Shown here: positions 37,120 to 46,167 of the stretch, piece by piece | Numbering within the stretch: position 1 is the stretch's first letter | Layout: every line of letters starts with the position of its first letter | DNA from: SW132 sp038150125 | GTDB lineage: Bacteria; Bacteroidota; Rhodothermia; Balneolales; Balneolaceae | Assembly (NCBI RefSeq): GCF_038150125.1 | Contig: NZ_JBBVMF010000002.1 | Location: 186,001-250,000 of the forward strand | Direction of reading: 5' to 3' | DNA length: 64,000 nt | Notes under the pieces: model-generated | Seen by the model: only the letters and a program-made list of their open reading frames with translations | Database searches by the model: none | What the model was told of the DNA's origin: nothing | Made by a program: the position numbers and the translations under genes

Positions 37120-39138
37120 ATGAACTCAATCACTAAAAAAGACGCAGGGTCCGGCCGTTTACGTATTCCGAGATTCTCTGTCATACTTACCTTATTTGCT
37201 ACTTTTTTGATGGGATTTTACGCCTGCTCAACAACCGACCAGGTTCAGGCTCCCCAGGAAGAATTGCTCACTCCGATTCATGAGATTCCGGCTCCGTCTG
37301 AAGATCCCCGTGTTGGACTTGCTGCCGGCCTGTTTGATGCAGAAGAAGCAATTTGGAACATGAATTTACTCTCTAATACTCCTCCCCCCTCTGATTTTGT
37401 GGGGTCAACGAACTCTGATCTGGCGTTTTATGAGCATTACGCGATCCAGGGGAACTACAACGGATTTATCATTTGGGATATCAGCGATCCGGCAAATCCG
37501 GATGTGGTAATCGATTTTCTCTGCCCTGCATCTCAAAGCGACGTTTCCGTGTATGAAAATCTGCTGTTTGTATCAGGTGAAGGACTTGGAGGCCGACTCG
37601 ACTGCGGAACTGAAGGCGTTGAATCAGCCGTGAGTGATGAGCGACTACGCGGTATCCGAATATTTGATATCAGCAATATTCAGGAGCCTGAGTACCTGGC
37701 AAATGTTCAAACCTGCCGTGGTTCGCACACGCATTCTGTTTTGAAAGATCCCGATGATGATGAAAATATTTACATCTACGTCTCTGGTTCGGCAACTGTT
37801 CGCCCCGAAGAAGAACTTCCCGGCTGCACCAGTGCATTTCCTGATGAAGATCCAGACAGTCCTCTTTTCCGGATTGAAGTGATTCAGGTACCGCTTGATG
37901 ATCCAGCAAGTGCGGCCATTGCCAATTCTCCCAGGATATTTGAAAATCTCGAAGCACCCCCAACTCGTGAAATGACTGAGGAACAGCGCCAGGAACTTGA
38001 AGCAGCCCGCGAACGTGGTGCATTTATAGGAATGTACAGAGGCGAAGAACGCATAATCCGCGGCTACATGATTCGTGATTTTCTTCAGCAAATTGTTGAA
38101 GAACGCGGCGGGTCCGGTCAGCCTACAGCGGCCGACAGTACAGAACTCAGGGAACGGCTGACAGAATTTATTGATGCCCGATTAGCCCGGGGCGGAGAGT
38201 CATCTCAGGCGCTTGGTCCCAATCAGTGCCACGATATCACGCTCTACCCAGACATCGGACGTGCAGGCGGTGCGTGCGAGGGATATGGCCTTCTTCTCGA
38301 CATTTCTGATCCGCTAAATCCGGTGCGTATCGACGCAGTAGCTGACTCTAACTTTGCATACTGGCACTCAGCTACATTCAATAATGATGGATCCACTGTT
38401 CTTTTTACGGATGAGTGGGGCGGCGGCGGACAGCCAAAATGCCGTGCTGAAGATCCCATGGAATGGGGTGCAAATGCCATTTATTCCATCAACAGCAATA
38501 ATGAGATGCGGTTTGAAAGCTATTATAAAATGCCGGCTCCTCAAACGGCGCAGGAAAACTGCGTGGCCCACAATGGGTCGCTAATACCAATTCCGGGACG
38601 CGATATTATGGTTCAGTCTTGGTACCAGGGCGGCGTATCAGTGTTCGATTACACAGATCCGAAAAACCCGATCGAAATCGCCTTTCACGATCGCGGGCCA
38701 ATTAGCGCGGATCAAATGGCAAGCGGCGGCAGCTGGTCTATTTACTGGTACAACGGCGTGTTGGTAAACTCAGAAATCTCACGCGGTCTCGATATCTTTC
38801 AGCTATCACCCAGCCCTTATCTCACTGAGAATGAAATTGCCGCCTCCAGAACGGTAGAGCTGAATCAGTTTAATCCGCAGGGACAAGTACAGTTTAACTG
38901 GCCGGCATCTTATGCTCTGGCTCATGCCTACCTCGATCAAATGTCAAGAAACAGGGATATGACGGCAGCTGAAATATCTGCGGCTCGTCGTAGCCTTCAT
39001 GAAGCTGAACAACGGTCAGGCAGCCGTAAAGGCGCAGTTCTAAGATCGCTTGCTGAGAAAATTGAATCCCAGGCGTCAGGCAGTTCAGAAAAAGTTACCA
39101 AATTTACTGAAACAGTAAGAAATTTGGCATCAATGTAA
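37120..39138 (+). CDS. LVIVD-repeat lipoprotein
   Basis: About 672 residues. ATG at 37120 gives a basic N-terminus and a lipobox (MGFYAC); an earlier in-frame ATG at 37039 would overlap the DUF305 gene and is rejected. LVIVD-type propeller repeats are visible (YNGFIIWDISDPANP, GYGLLLDISDPLNPV, GGVSVFDYTDPKNPIEI). A long charged insert (about 290-360) and a helical C-terminal tail (MTAAEISAARRSLHEAEQR) are added. Several Cys residues suggest disulfides. Function unknown; the pairing with DUF305 suggests a shared envelope role. Confidence 0.85.
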   Translation: MNSITKKDAGSGRLRIPRFSVILTLFATFLMGFYACSTTDQVQAPQEELLTPIHEIPAPSEDPRVGLAAGLFDAEEAIWNMNLLSNTPPPSDFVGSTNSDLAFYEHYAIQGNYNGFIIWDISDPANPDVVIDFLCPASQSDVSVYENLLFVSGEGLGGRLDCGTEGVESAVSDERLRGIRIFDISNIQEPEYLANVQTCRGSHTHSVLKDPDDDENIYIYVSGSATVRPEEELPGCTSAFPDEDPDSPLFRIEVIQVPLDDPASAAIANSPRIFENLEAPPTREMTEEQRQELEAARERGAFIGMYRGEERIIRGYMIRDFLQQIVEERGGSGQPTAADSTELRERLTEFIDARLARGGESSQALGPNQCHDITLYPDIGRAGGACEGYGLLLDISDPLNPVRIDAVADSNFAYWHSATFNNDGSTVLFTDEWGGGGQPKCRAEDPMEWGANAIYSINSNNEMRFESYYKMPAPQTAQENCVAHNGSLIPIPGRDIMVQSWYQGGVSVFDYTDPKNPIEIAFHDRGPISADQMASGGSWSIYWYNGVLVNSEISRGLDIFQLSPSPYLTENEIAASRTVELNQFNPQGQVQFNWPASYALAHAYLDQMSRNRDMTAAEISAARRSLHEAEQRSGSRKGAVLRSLAEKIESQASGSSEKVTKFTETVRNLASM

Positions 39139-39162
39139 AAACCTGTCGATATCTATCTGAAG

Positions 39163-39200
39163 AAAGCCGGGCTCTGAGAAAATCAGGTCCGGCTTTTTTT
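39163..39200 (+). terminator. Rho-independent terminator after the LVIVD gene
   Basis: AAAGCCGG pairs with CCGGCTTT, with CTGA/TCAG inside, followed by seven T residues. Between the plus-strand LVIVD gene and the minus-strand phosphatidyltransferase gene. Confidence 0.85.
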
Positions 39201-39205
39201 ATATG

Positions 39206-40009
39206 TTAATCACGGTATATCATCTGTTTCTGCTTCTCACCTGTCAGCACAAATCGCCGAAGACCTATGAACAGAAATATGAATACAGAAAAAATTATGA
39301 AAAACGGGATGATCAAATTAATCAATCCTGCTGCAAGTAGTATCGCTATGATAAGGAGCTGAAATCCAAGTCCATAGACTGATAGCAGGCACATAAACCA
39401 TTTTGGAAACGGGTCGGCTTCAGGCGCTTTTCTATCCAGAGCGTAAATAATTTTGTCAAAAGCAGAATAAAAGACCCGGTAAATTTTGAATAACCAGTTC
39501 ACCGCGGCCTGACTTTCCTGAGGATATGCTTCAGGTACGGATGTTTCAAATATCTTGCTTGTTCGATCACCCTCCAGCGAATGATGCCTCAAAATGACAT
39601 AATAATAGTTGTAGAGTGTTCCCTGCAGCTGAAGGGAAAATATTGCGAGTAATGCTGCCCATAATGGGTGGCTGCCAACAGACCAGATGGCAATGAAGAT
39701 GATGAAGTTCAGGATGAAGTCGAATACTGAATCAAGATAGCGGCCGGTGTAGGACGGCCGTTTTTTCATACGTGCCAGTTCGCCGTCCATCGCATCGATG
39801 ATAGATTTCAATATCAAAAATATGCCTGCAATGATGTAATAACCGGCGAGTATGCAATAGACGGCAATCAGTCCCGCTATACCAAACGCTAAAGTGACTT
39901 GTATGGGTGTTGCTGATGTGTTCTTTAATTTGTCCGCTGCCGCTACAGCAAACGGTCGCCCGTAGTCTGATAGATCTATAAACGTGTCGTGCTTAGATAA
40001 TTTTGACAT
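39206..40009 (-). CDS. CDP-alcohol phosphatidyltransferase family protein
   Basis: 267 residues, about six membrane helices. The diagnostic motif is DAMDGELARMKKRPSYTGRY followed by LDSVFD, matching D-x2-D-G-x2-A-R-x8-G-x3-D-x3-D. It transfers a phospho-alcohol from CDP-alcohol to an acceptor in phospholipid synthesis. It is 100 bases downstream of the inositol monophosphatase gene, so an inositol-phosphate-linked lipid is possible, but the acceptor cannot be read from sequence. Confidence 0.88.
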   Translation of the reverse strand: MSKLSKHDTFIDLSDYGRPFAVAAADKLKNTSATPIQVTLAFGIAGLIAVYCILAGYYIIAGIFLILKSIIDAMDGELARMKKRPSYTGRYLDSVFDFILNFIIFIAIWSVGSHPLWAALLAIFSLQLQGTLYNYYYVILRHHSLEGDRTSKIFETSVPEAYPQESQAAVNWLFKIYRVFYSAFDKIIYALDRKAPEADPFPKWFMCLLSVYGLGFQLLIIAILLAAGLINLIIPFFIIFSVFIFLFIGLRRFVLTGEKQKQMIYRD

Positions 40010-40111
40010 GTAATATTTTCTTAGCTATAGTATGCTGATCATTTTTTATGATGGTGTTCAATCCGTCAGGACCAATTGATCCGGTTCAAATCGCAAAAGG
40101 CACTGCGTCCG

Positions 40112-40918
40112 TCAGATCACGTTTTTTCTTTTATCTTCGTCGATATATGTTACAATTTGCTCCAGAAGGTAAGTGTGGATATGACTATTTCCTGCGACCA
40201 TTCGTTCACCAAACAGCCAGTCATATCCACCGGTCCAGTTGGTTACAACCCCGCCTGCTTCCTGAATAATCAGAGCTGCTGCAGCTACATCCCAGGCGTG
40301 AAGCGAATATTCAAAGAATCCATCAAACCGGCCGCAAGCCACACAACATAAATCGTAAGATGCGGCACCGGGACGCCGAATGCCCTGTAGTTCGCTCATC
40401 AAATGGCGAAATAGATTCAAGTAGGGATCTACCAGTGAGAGATCGTTGTACGGGAATCCAGTGGCGACAAATGCATCTGTATGATTGTTTTTTTCCGATA
40501 CAAAAATCTTTTCTCCATTCAAATAAGCGCCCTCCCCTTTTACAGCGGTGAACTCTTCATTACGGTTAATTTCAATAACGACGCCTACTTTTGGCTCCCT
40601 GTTTTCCCAAAGTGCAACAGAAACGCAGAAGATTGGAAAATTATGGGCAAAATTTGTGGTTCCATCAATCGGGTCCACAATCCAGGTTCTCGACTTGCTT
40701 AATTCGCTGCTATTAGCTGTTTCTTCAGCCAGCACTTCATCATCTGGAAAGTTATCAAGCAGTACTCCTAAAATGGTTTTTTCAGCTGCAAAATCAGCAT
40801 CAGTCACTAAATCGTGACTGCCTTTTTGTTTGATATTAAGAAATTTATCACGGAATTCTTTCACAGTATTCACGCCCGCTCTTGCGGCTTTTAACGCAAT
40901 ATCAAGGTCTTTATCCAT
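40112..40918 (-). CDS. Inositol monophosphatase family protein (SuhB-like)
   Basis: 268 residues. Mg-dependent phosphatase motifs are DLVTDADFAAEK, WIVDPIDGTTNF (about 84-95) and WDVAAAALIIQEAGG (about 215-229). It hydrolyses inositol-1-phosphate or related sugar phosphates in the cytosol. It precedes the CDP-alcohol phosphatidyltransferase gene on the same strand. Confidence 0.92.
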   Translation of the reverse strand: MDKDLDIALKAARAGVNTVKEFRDKFLNIKQKGSHDLVTDADFAAEKTILGVLLDNFPDDEVLAEETANSSELSKSRTWIVDPIDGTTNFAHNFPIFCVSVALWENREPKVGVVIEINRNEEFTAVKGEGAYLNGEKIFVSEKNNHTDAFVATGFPYNDLSLVDPYLNLFRHLMSELQGIRRPGAASYDLCCVACGRFDGFFEYSLHAWDVAAAALIIQEAGGVVTNWTGGYDWLFGERMVAGNSHIHTYLLEQIVTYIDEDKRKNVI

Positions 40919-41075
40919 TCTTTATTATAGTTTGATATTTGGTTTTCATATTGTGTCTGGCCTCAGTCACTATTTACATTACCTCGTCTTTAAGGTATGC
41001 AACTCAACTCTTAACAAGGCTCCTAAGTTCATTGATAACCTATTGCTTTTTCTGTTTAATATAGCTCATGCAATA

Positions 41076-41104
41076 AAAAAAGGCCCCGAAGGACCTTTTT
41101 AAAA
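41076..41104 (-). terminator. Terminator of the secreted nuclease gene
   Basis: On the minus strand AAAAAGGTCC pairs with GGGGCCTTTTT (one G-U) around TTC and continues into T residues, 25 bases after the nuclease stop. Confidence 0.8.
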
Positions 41105-41128
41105 CACTGAGTAAGATGTGTTACTGCG

Positions 41129-43729
41129 TTATTTTACGATCATCATCTTACGTGAGAGTGTCATACTGTTATCCATGGTTAACCTGTAAATATACATACC
41201 GCTCGCCAGTGATGATGCATCAAACATAAGCGTATGAGATCCGCCTGTAAATGAACGGTTGTTAGCCAGCGAGGCAACTTCACGCCCCATCACATCATAC
41301 ACTTTCAGCGATACATCTGCGCGTTCTGGTAGTGTAAATGAAATATTCGTGGTTGGATTGAACGGGTTCGGGTAGTTTTGATTCAGCTCAAACGATTGAG
41401 GTGATTCAGCAACCGGCTCATCAATACTCACCAGGCTTCGGGTAAAGTCGAATCGGGTCCATACCGGAGCGTGATCGGATGTTGTCGAAATATAGCTGCC
41501 GATGTAGTTCGGATTTTCAACTCGTTGCGCACCGTCAATGTGATCCTCAATGAGTTCGTTAGTCACTGTCATGTGATCAATCATACTTTGATTTTGGCCT
41601 GCAATGTAAGAGTTGAGACCCCGCTGCTCGAGTGAGCTTGTAACCGTAAAGTAGTTATCATCCACAACAAAGTTGTTGTAAGGAGATACCTCTTCATTGT
41701 AGGTTGAGGTAAACAGCTGATCGTTATAATCACCCAAAAATAGTACGTTATCGTTCTGGCGATTATTATCAAGGTATACCTTTAGTCTAAGTGAAGCCAG
41801 TGTTCGCCGGTCGTATGATTCTTCATCAGCCAGTGCTTTTGCATGCACATTGTAGGCGTAAATCCGACGGGTAATGCCTTCAACGGTTGCATCAAATTCA
41901 AAAAAGAGCGGCAGGCGGAATGCCCAGTCGTATGTCTGCTGACCGGCTTCCAGAAGACCCTGATCTATAGAGTTGATCACCGATGTTTTAAACAAATAAG
42001 CGGTGTTTTGCGTCTGGTTTGAATAATTAGCCCAGAAACCAGAGTAATCTGCAAGACTGTCAACCAGTGCATTAAATCTTGTTTCGCTGGAGATCTCCTG
42101 GAGAGCGTAAAGGTCGGCATCAATGGTTTCAACCACGGAAATAACATTATTCATCTGCAAATCCAGATCACTCGGCCCATTGCCGCTGCTGCCAAACCAC
42201 TCAATATTCCACGTTACCACGTCAAAGGTTTGATCTTTGGGAATGTAATCGCCGATTGGCTCAAATACCTCAATATCAATGTCGTTACTGTCTCTTGGTT
42301 TGAGCTGATAGGTTCCATCAAACTGCTCCACAACCCCGGTTATTTCGAGAGGTTCCTCAGGGATGGATGCATTCACAAGATCGGTAGCGTTCTGATCAAT
42401 ACGAAGTTCTGCCGACCCTGAAAAATCTGAAATTACATAGTTTGTCCCCCCCTGGAATGCACCGGATTCAACGAATGAAACGCCGGCTACAGTAACGAGT
42501 TCACTTTCAAACTCTCCTGAGTTCATTTCGGCGAGAGTAATTATTTGAGGTTCAACTTCCACAGCGGCTGTGTTAATCACTTCAAATGTGATATCATCAT
42601 CATTCTGGTATTCAGCGATTTGTAATAAAAATGTACCGGGCGTGCCGCCAATTGGATTAAACTCAGTTAAAGGACCGGTTACAATTACTGAATCACCACG
42701 CTCAACGGCTCCATGTAAAGGATCCCAGAAAACGGCAATGCCCGCGGTTTGATCCTGAATGAAAGAGGGGCCTGAAAATTCTTTGCCAACTGTAACCCTG
42801 CCGCCAACCGTTACCCGGGTTCCGAATTCGAATTCCCGTGCCTCAGCAATAGGAGTAATATCATCTTCAGAAATGGCTGACCCAATGAGGTTCAGTACAA
42901 ATGTTGGCAGGTCAGGATCGTTTGTCGCGATAGATAGCTGATCTTCATACGTATCTACTGCCGGAGGAGTGAATGTAAGAGTAAGCATACTGCTTTCGCG
43001 AGATGCAAGTGATCCGGTGATATCTGTATCAATGGAAAAGGCTGTGCCGTCAGTCAGAGAAACAGAGGTAATATCAAGATTTGGCTCTCCATTATTGGTG
43101 ATATCAATATCAATCGTGCGGCTTGCATTTGCGGCAACGGCCGGGAATTCTACCAAGGCACTGTCCTGAAGGGATTCACCATCTTGCCTCACAACAATTG
43201 TGGGCGTAGCGTCGAGTTCAATATAGGGTTCTATACGAAAGTCGTCGACGTTAACTCGACCACCAGCTACCGTGTTGACCCTGAACCGAACAGAACCGAT
43301 TTGAGTTGATGCAATTGTGTATTTATCCAGCGTGTTGCTTACTTCAATCGCCTCTCCATATTCTGTCCAGGTGCTTCCTCCATCGGTTGAAATATATACC
43401 TGAAGAATTCCGCCACCATCACCGGAAAATCCTGAATTTGCTGCAAAGAAACTTAATTCAGTGACCCCCTCCGCAAAGTCAAAGTTCATCTGTAAAATTG
43501 ATTCACTGTCTCTATTATCCATTCTCACAGACTGAGAACCGTTTCTCGCATCACCACCGGCACCGCCGAGGAGAGCTTCGTCTAAAAACCATTGTCCGGT
43601 GGTTAAATTCACAAATCCGGGTGCATAACTTCCTTTATCCCCATCCTCAAAATCTTCGAAGAGCTGTCCAAAAGCGAGAGTGGTTATCGAAATACTAAAG
43701 AGTGCAAATAGTAGTAATCGTTTTAACAT
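41129..43729 (-). CDS. T9SS-exported endonuclease/exonuclease/phosphatase-family nuclease
   Basis: 866 residues. Signal peptide ending AFGQ; a beta-sandwich region (about 25-170); an Ig-like choice-of-anchor module (about 180-285, with SLASRESSMLTLTFTPPAVD); an OB-type domain (about 295-480); an EEP nuclease domain from FDVVTWNIEWFG (about 500) through LFLGDYNDQ to TTSDHAPVW (about 750); and a Por/T9SS type A sorting domain starting NYPNPFNPTTNISF (about 785). It likely degrades extracellular DNA or RNA at the surface. Divergent from thymidine kinase and nucleoside transporter genes. ATG at 43729. Confidence 0.9.
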   Translation of the reverse strand: MLKRLLLFALFSISITTLAFGQLFEDFEDGDKGSYAPGFVNLTTGQWFLDEALLGGAGGDARNGSQSVRMDNRDSESILQMNFDFAEGVTELSFFAANSGFSGDGGGILQVYISTDGGSTWTEYGEAIEVSNTLDKYTIASTQIGSVRFRVNTVAGGRVNVDDFRIEPYIELDATPTIVVRQDGESLQDSALVEFPAVAANASRTIDIDITNNGEPNLDITSVSLTDGTAFSIDTDITGSLASRESSMLTLTFTPPAVDTYEDQLSIATNDPDLPTFVLNLIGSAISEDDITPIAEAREFEFGTRVTVGGRVTVGKEFSGPSFIQDQTAGIAVFWDPLHGAVERGDSVIVTGPLTEFNPIGGTPGTFLLQIAEYQNDDDITFEVINTAAVEVEPQIITLAEMNSGEFESELVTVAGVSFVESGAFQGGTNYVISDFSGSAELRIDQNATDLVNASIPEEPLEITGVVEQFDGTYQLKPRDSNDIDIEVFEPIGDYIPKDQTFDVVTWNIEWFGSSGNGPSDLDLQMNNVISVVETIDADLYALQEISSETRFNALVDSLADYSGFWANYSNQTQNTAYLFKTSVINSIDQGLLEAGQQTYDWAFRLPLFFEFDATVEGITRRIYAYNVHAKALADEESYDRRTLASLRLKVYLDNNRQNDNVLFLGDYNDQLFTSTYNEEVSPYNNFVVDDNYFTVTSSLEQRGLNSYIAGQNQSMIDHMTVTNELIEDHIDGAQRVENPNYIGSYISTTSDHAPVWTRFDFTRSLVSIDEPVAESPQSFELNQNYPNPFNPTTNISFTLPERADVSLKVYDVMGREVASLANNRSFTGGSHTLMFDASSLASGMYIYRLTMDNSMTLSRKMMIVK

Positions 43730-43982
43730 ATAATAGAATGAGATAGATGTGATGTAATCCTTATTTTGAGTTTTGAGCTAATGTTGAGTAAAAATGGATT
43801 ACGTTTAATTTTTCAGATGTCAAACTTACAAAAATATTCATGCAATGATGTTAACCCCTGTATAAGTTTTTTCCTGATGACAGATTTATGCATTGAGAAA
43901 TCCCGTAAACTTATCTTTTCCTTTTACACGCTGAGGGGATATATTCCACGCAGAAATTGACCGGATGTTTGAATTGTAGTTT

Positions 43983-44624
43983 ATGATTAATGAACCATGG
44001 TTTGTGCCAGCTAATGTAGGCTGGATAGAAGTTGTTTGCGGGGGAATGTTCAGCGGTAAAACGGAAGAACTTATTCGCCGTGCTAAACGCGCGCATATAG
44101 CCGGACAAAAAGTAGTAATTGTGAAGCCTACGGTAGACGACCGGTACAGCAAAACTGATATCGTTTCCCACAATGAGTCTGCCCTGCCTGGAATTCAGGT
44201 CGATACCGCTGATCAAATCATCCTGCTCACCTCCTCTGCAAAGGTTGTATGTATTGATGAGGCCCAGTTTTTTGACGACCGAATTGTAGATGTTGCCAAT
44301 ACACTGGCAAATGATGGTAAACGGGTTATCGTGGCCGGGCTCGATATGGATTTTGAGGGTAACCCATTTGAACCGATGCCTCAGCTTCTTGCCATTGCTG
44401 AGTATGTGACCAAACTGCACGCTATTTGTGCTGAAAGCGGCGTAATGGCAAACTATTCACAGCGGGTCGTCGAAAATGACGATCAGGTGCTCGTGGGTGA
44501 AAAGGATGCATACGAACCACGTGCAAGGCATTGTTTCCGCCCCCCTGTGGATAAAAAACGAGGCACCCCTCTTCCCCCACTAAAGGCAGACGATAAAAAC
44601 ATAATTGAAGATCCTGACTCTTAA
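43983..44624 (+). CDS. tdk: Thymidine kinase
   Basis: 213 residues, TK1-like. P-loop GGMFSGKTEELIRRAKRA (about 20-37), Walker B CIDEAQFFDD, substrate-site segment VIVAGLDMDFEGNPFEPMP. It phosphorylates thymidine in salvage. The usual four zinc cysteines are incomplete: the first pair reads CAES (Cys then Ser) and the second RARHC (Ala then Cys), so structural zinc may be lost, as in some other Bacteroidota. It is 8 bases upstream of the CNT transporter gene. Confidence 0.95.
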   Translation: MINEPWFVPANVGWIEVVCGGMFSGKTEELIRRAKRAHIAGQKVVIVKPTVDDRYSKTDIVSHNESALPGIQVDTADQIILLTSSAKVVCIDEAQFFDDRIVDVANTLANDGKRVIVAGLDMDFEGNPFEPMPQLLAIAEYVTKLHAICAESGVMANYSQRVVENDDQVLVGEKDAYEPRARHCFRPPVDKKRGTPLPPLKADDKNIIEDPDS

Positions 44625-44632
44625 TTAACTCT

Positions 44633-45964
44633 ATGGATATTATTCACGGCATTTTTGGAATGCTTGGGCTTATAGGTATTGCCTGGCTTTTCAGCAACAA
44701 CAAGCGAAACGTCAATTGGAACCTCGTTTCGCGAGGCCTGATCCTTCAGATCGGTCTTGGGATTTTCATTATTAAAGGAACGGAGATGGGTGAATTTTTT
44801 GCCCCCCTTGGCTGGCCAAAATTAATCTTCAGCCAGGTGAGCTCCTTTTTTGTGCTTCTGCTGGGCTACACAACCGCAGGGGCACAGTTTATCTTCGGTG
44901 ATCTTGCCATCAGCCCGGGCATGGATGGAAGCATGGGATCGTTTTTTGCATTCCAGGTACTCCCGACCATTGTATTCTTTGCTTCCATTACAACTATTTT
45001 ATATCACTATGGCATCCTTCAGAAAATTGTAGCTGTCATGGCCAAAGGAATGCGAAAGCTGATGGGCGTCTCCGGTGCTGAATCTCTGTCTGTAACCGGA
45101 AATATTTTCGTGGGACAAACGGAATCTCCCCTGCTCATTAAACCGTTCATTGAAGGAATGACGCGTTCGGAACTGCTGGCCGTTATGACCGGTGGGATGG
45201 CGACCATTGCCGGCGGTATCATGGCCGTTTACATCCAGATGCTTGGTGACACCTATGCACTCGTTAATGATGTAAGCATTGAATTTGCACGGCAGATGTT
45301 TGCTGAGCAACTTCTTGGTGCAAGCATCATGGCAGCACCCGGGGCTCTTGTGATCGCCAAAATTTTCTATCCCGAAGTAGATACACCCGAAACCATGGGC
45401 AACATTGAAGCACAAGTTGAACAGCAGGATGAAAATGGAATTGACGCGGCGGCCTCTGGCGCTACTGAAGGATTGAAACTTGCCCTTAATGTGGGCGCAA
45501 TGCTCCTCGCTTTCATTGCAATTATTGCCATGATAAACTCTTTTTTAAGCTGGTTTGGTGAGGCTACAACGTTAGCAACCCTCTTACCTTCCGGCAGTTT
45601 TACACTAGAAACTATTCTGGGGTGGGTTTTCTCTCCTATCACATTACTTATAGGTGTACCCTTGCAGGATGTGTTGGCAACCGGCAGCTTGATGGGAGTT
45701 AAAATTGTATCCACGGAGTTTATTGCATACCTCAACCTTCTCGAGCTGATAGAACAGCAGGCCATTGAGCCCAAATCTATTGCTATGGCCACGTTTGCGC
45801 TCTGTGGTTTTGCCAACTTTGCGTCCATCGCCATTCAAATCGGGGGAATTGGCGGGCTGGCACCCGGGCGAAAAGCAGAGCTTGCAGAGTTCGGTATCAA
45901 GGCGGTGATTGCCGGGTCTATCGTAAATCTGATGAACGCCGCTATTGCAGGAGTTCTGTTCTGA
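44633..45964 (+). CDS. NupC/CNT-family concentrative nucleoside transporter
   Basis: 443 residues, about ten membrane helices. The CNT core is visible: GNIFVGQTESPLLIKPFIEGMTRSE in part, with GQTESP the substrate-contact motif, then ATIAGGIMAVYIQMLG and the C-terminal FALCGFANFASIAIQIGGIGG. It imports nucleosides with Na or H across the inner membrane. The gene directly follows tdk, forming a salvage pair. ATG at 44633. Confidence 0.93.
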   Translation: MDIIHGIFGMLGLIGIAWLFSNNKRNVNWNLVSRGLILQIGLGIFIIKGTEMGEFFAPLGWPKLIFSQVSSFFVLLLGYTTAGAQFIFGDLAISPGMDGSMGSFFAFQVLPTIVFFASITTILYHYGILQKIVAVMAKGMRKLMGVSGAESLSVTGNIFVGQTESPLLIKPFIEGMTRSELLAVMTGGMATIAGGIMAVYIQMLGDTYALVNDVSIEFARQMFAEQLLGASIMAAPGALVIAKIFYPEVDTPETMGNIEAQVEQQDENGIDAAASGATEGLKLALNVGAMLLAFIAIIAMINSFLSWFGEATTLATLLPSGSFTLETILGWVFSPITLLIGVPLQDVLATGSLMGVKIVSTEFIAYLNLLELIEQQAIEPKSIAMATFALCGFANFASIAIQIGGIGGLAPGRKAELAEFGIKAVIAGSIVNLMNAAIAGVLF

Positions 45965-46167
45965 TAGACGTCTATGAACACCGCATTCAAATTCGGGTAA
46001 ATTATCAAATAATGAAAAGCACGCTTACCCGTTTATCACTCGTTCTTATCAACAGCATTTTTAGATAGATTTAATTCTCTGCCGAGCCAATGTACACTTG
46101 TTGTTATACTCTTTGAATCCTGTTAATTTTCAAGACTTTTCACTACCGACAATATCTAAACGAATCA

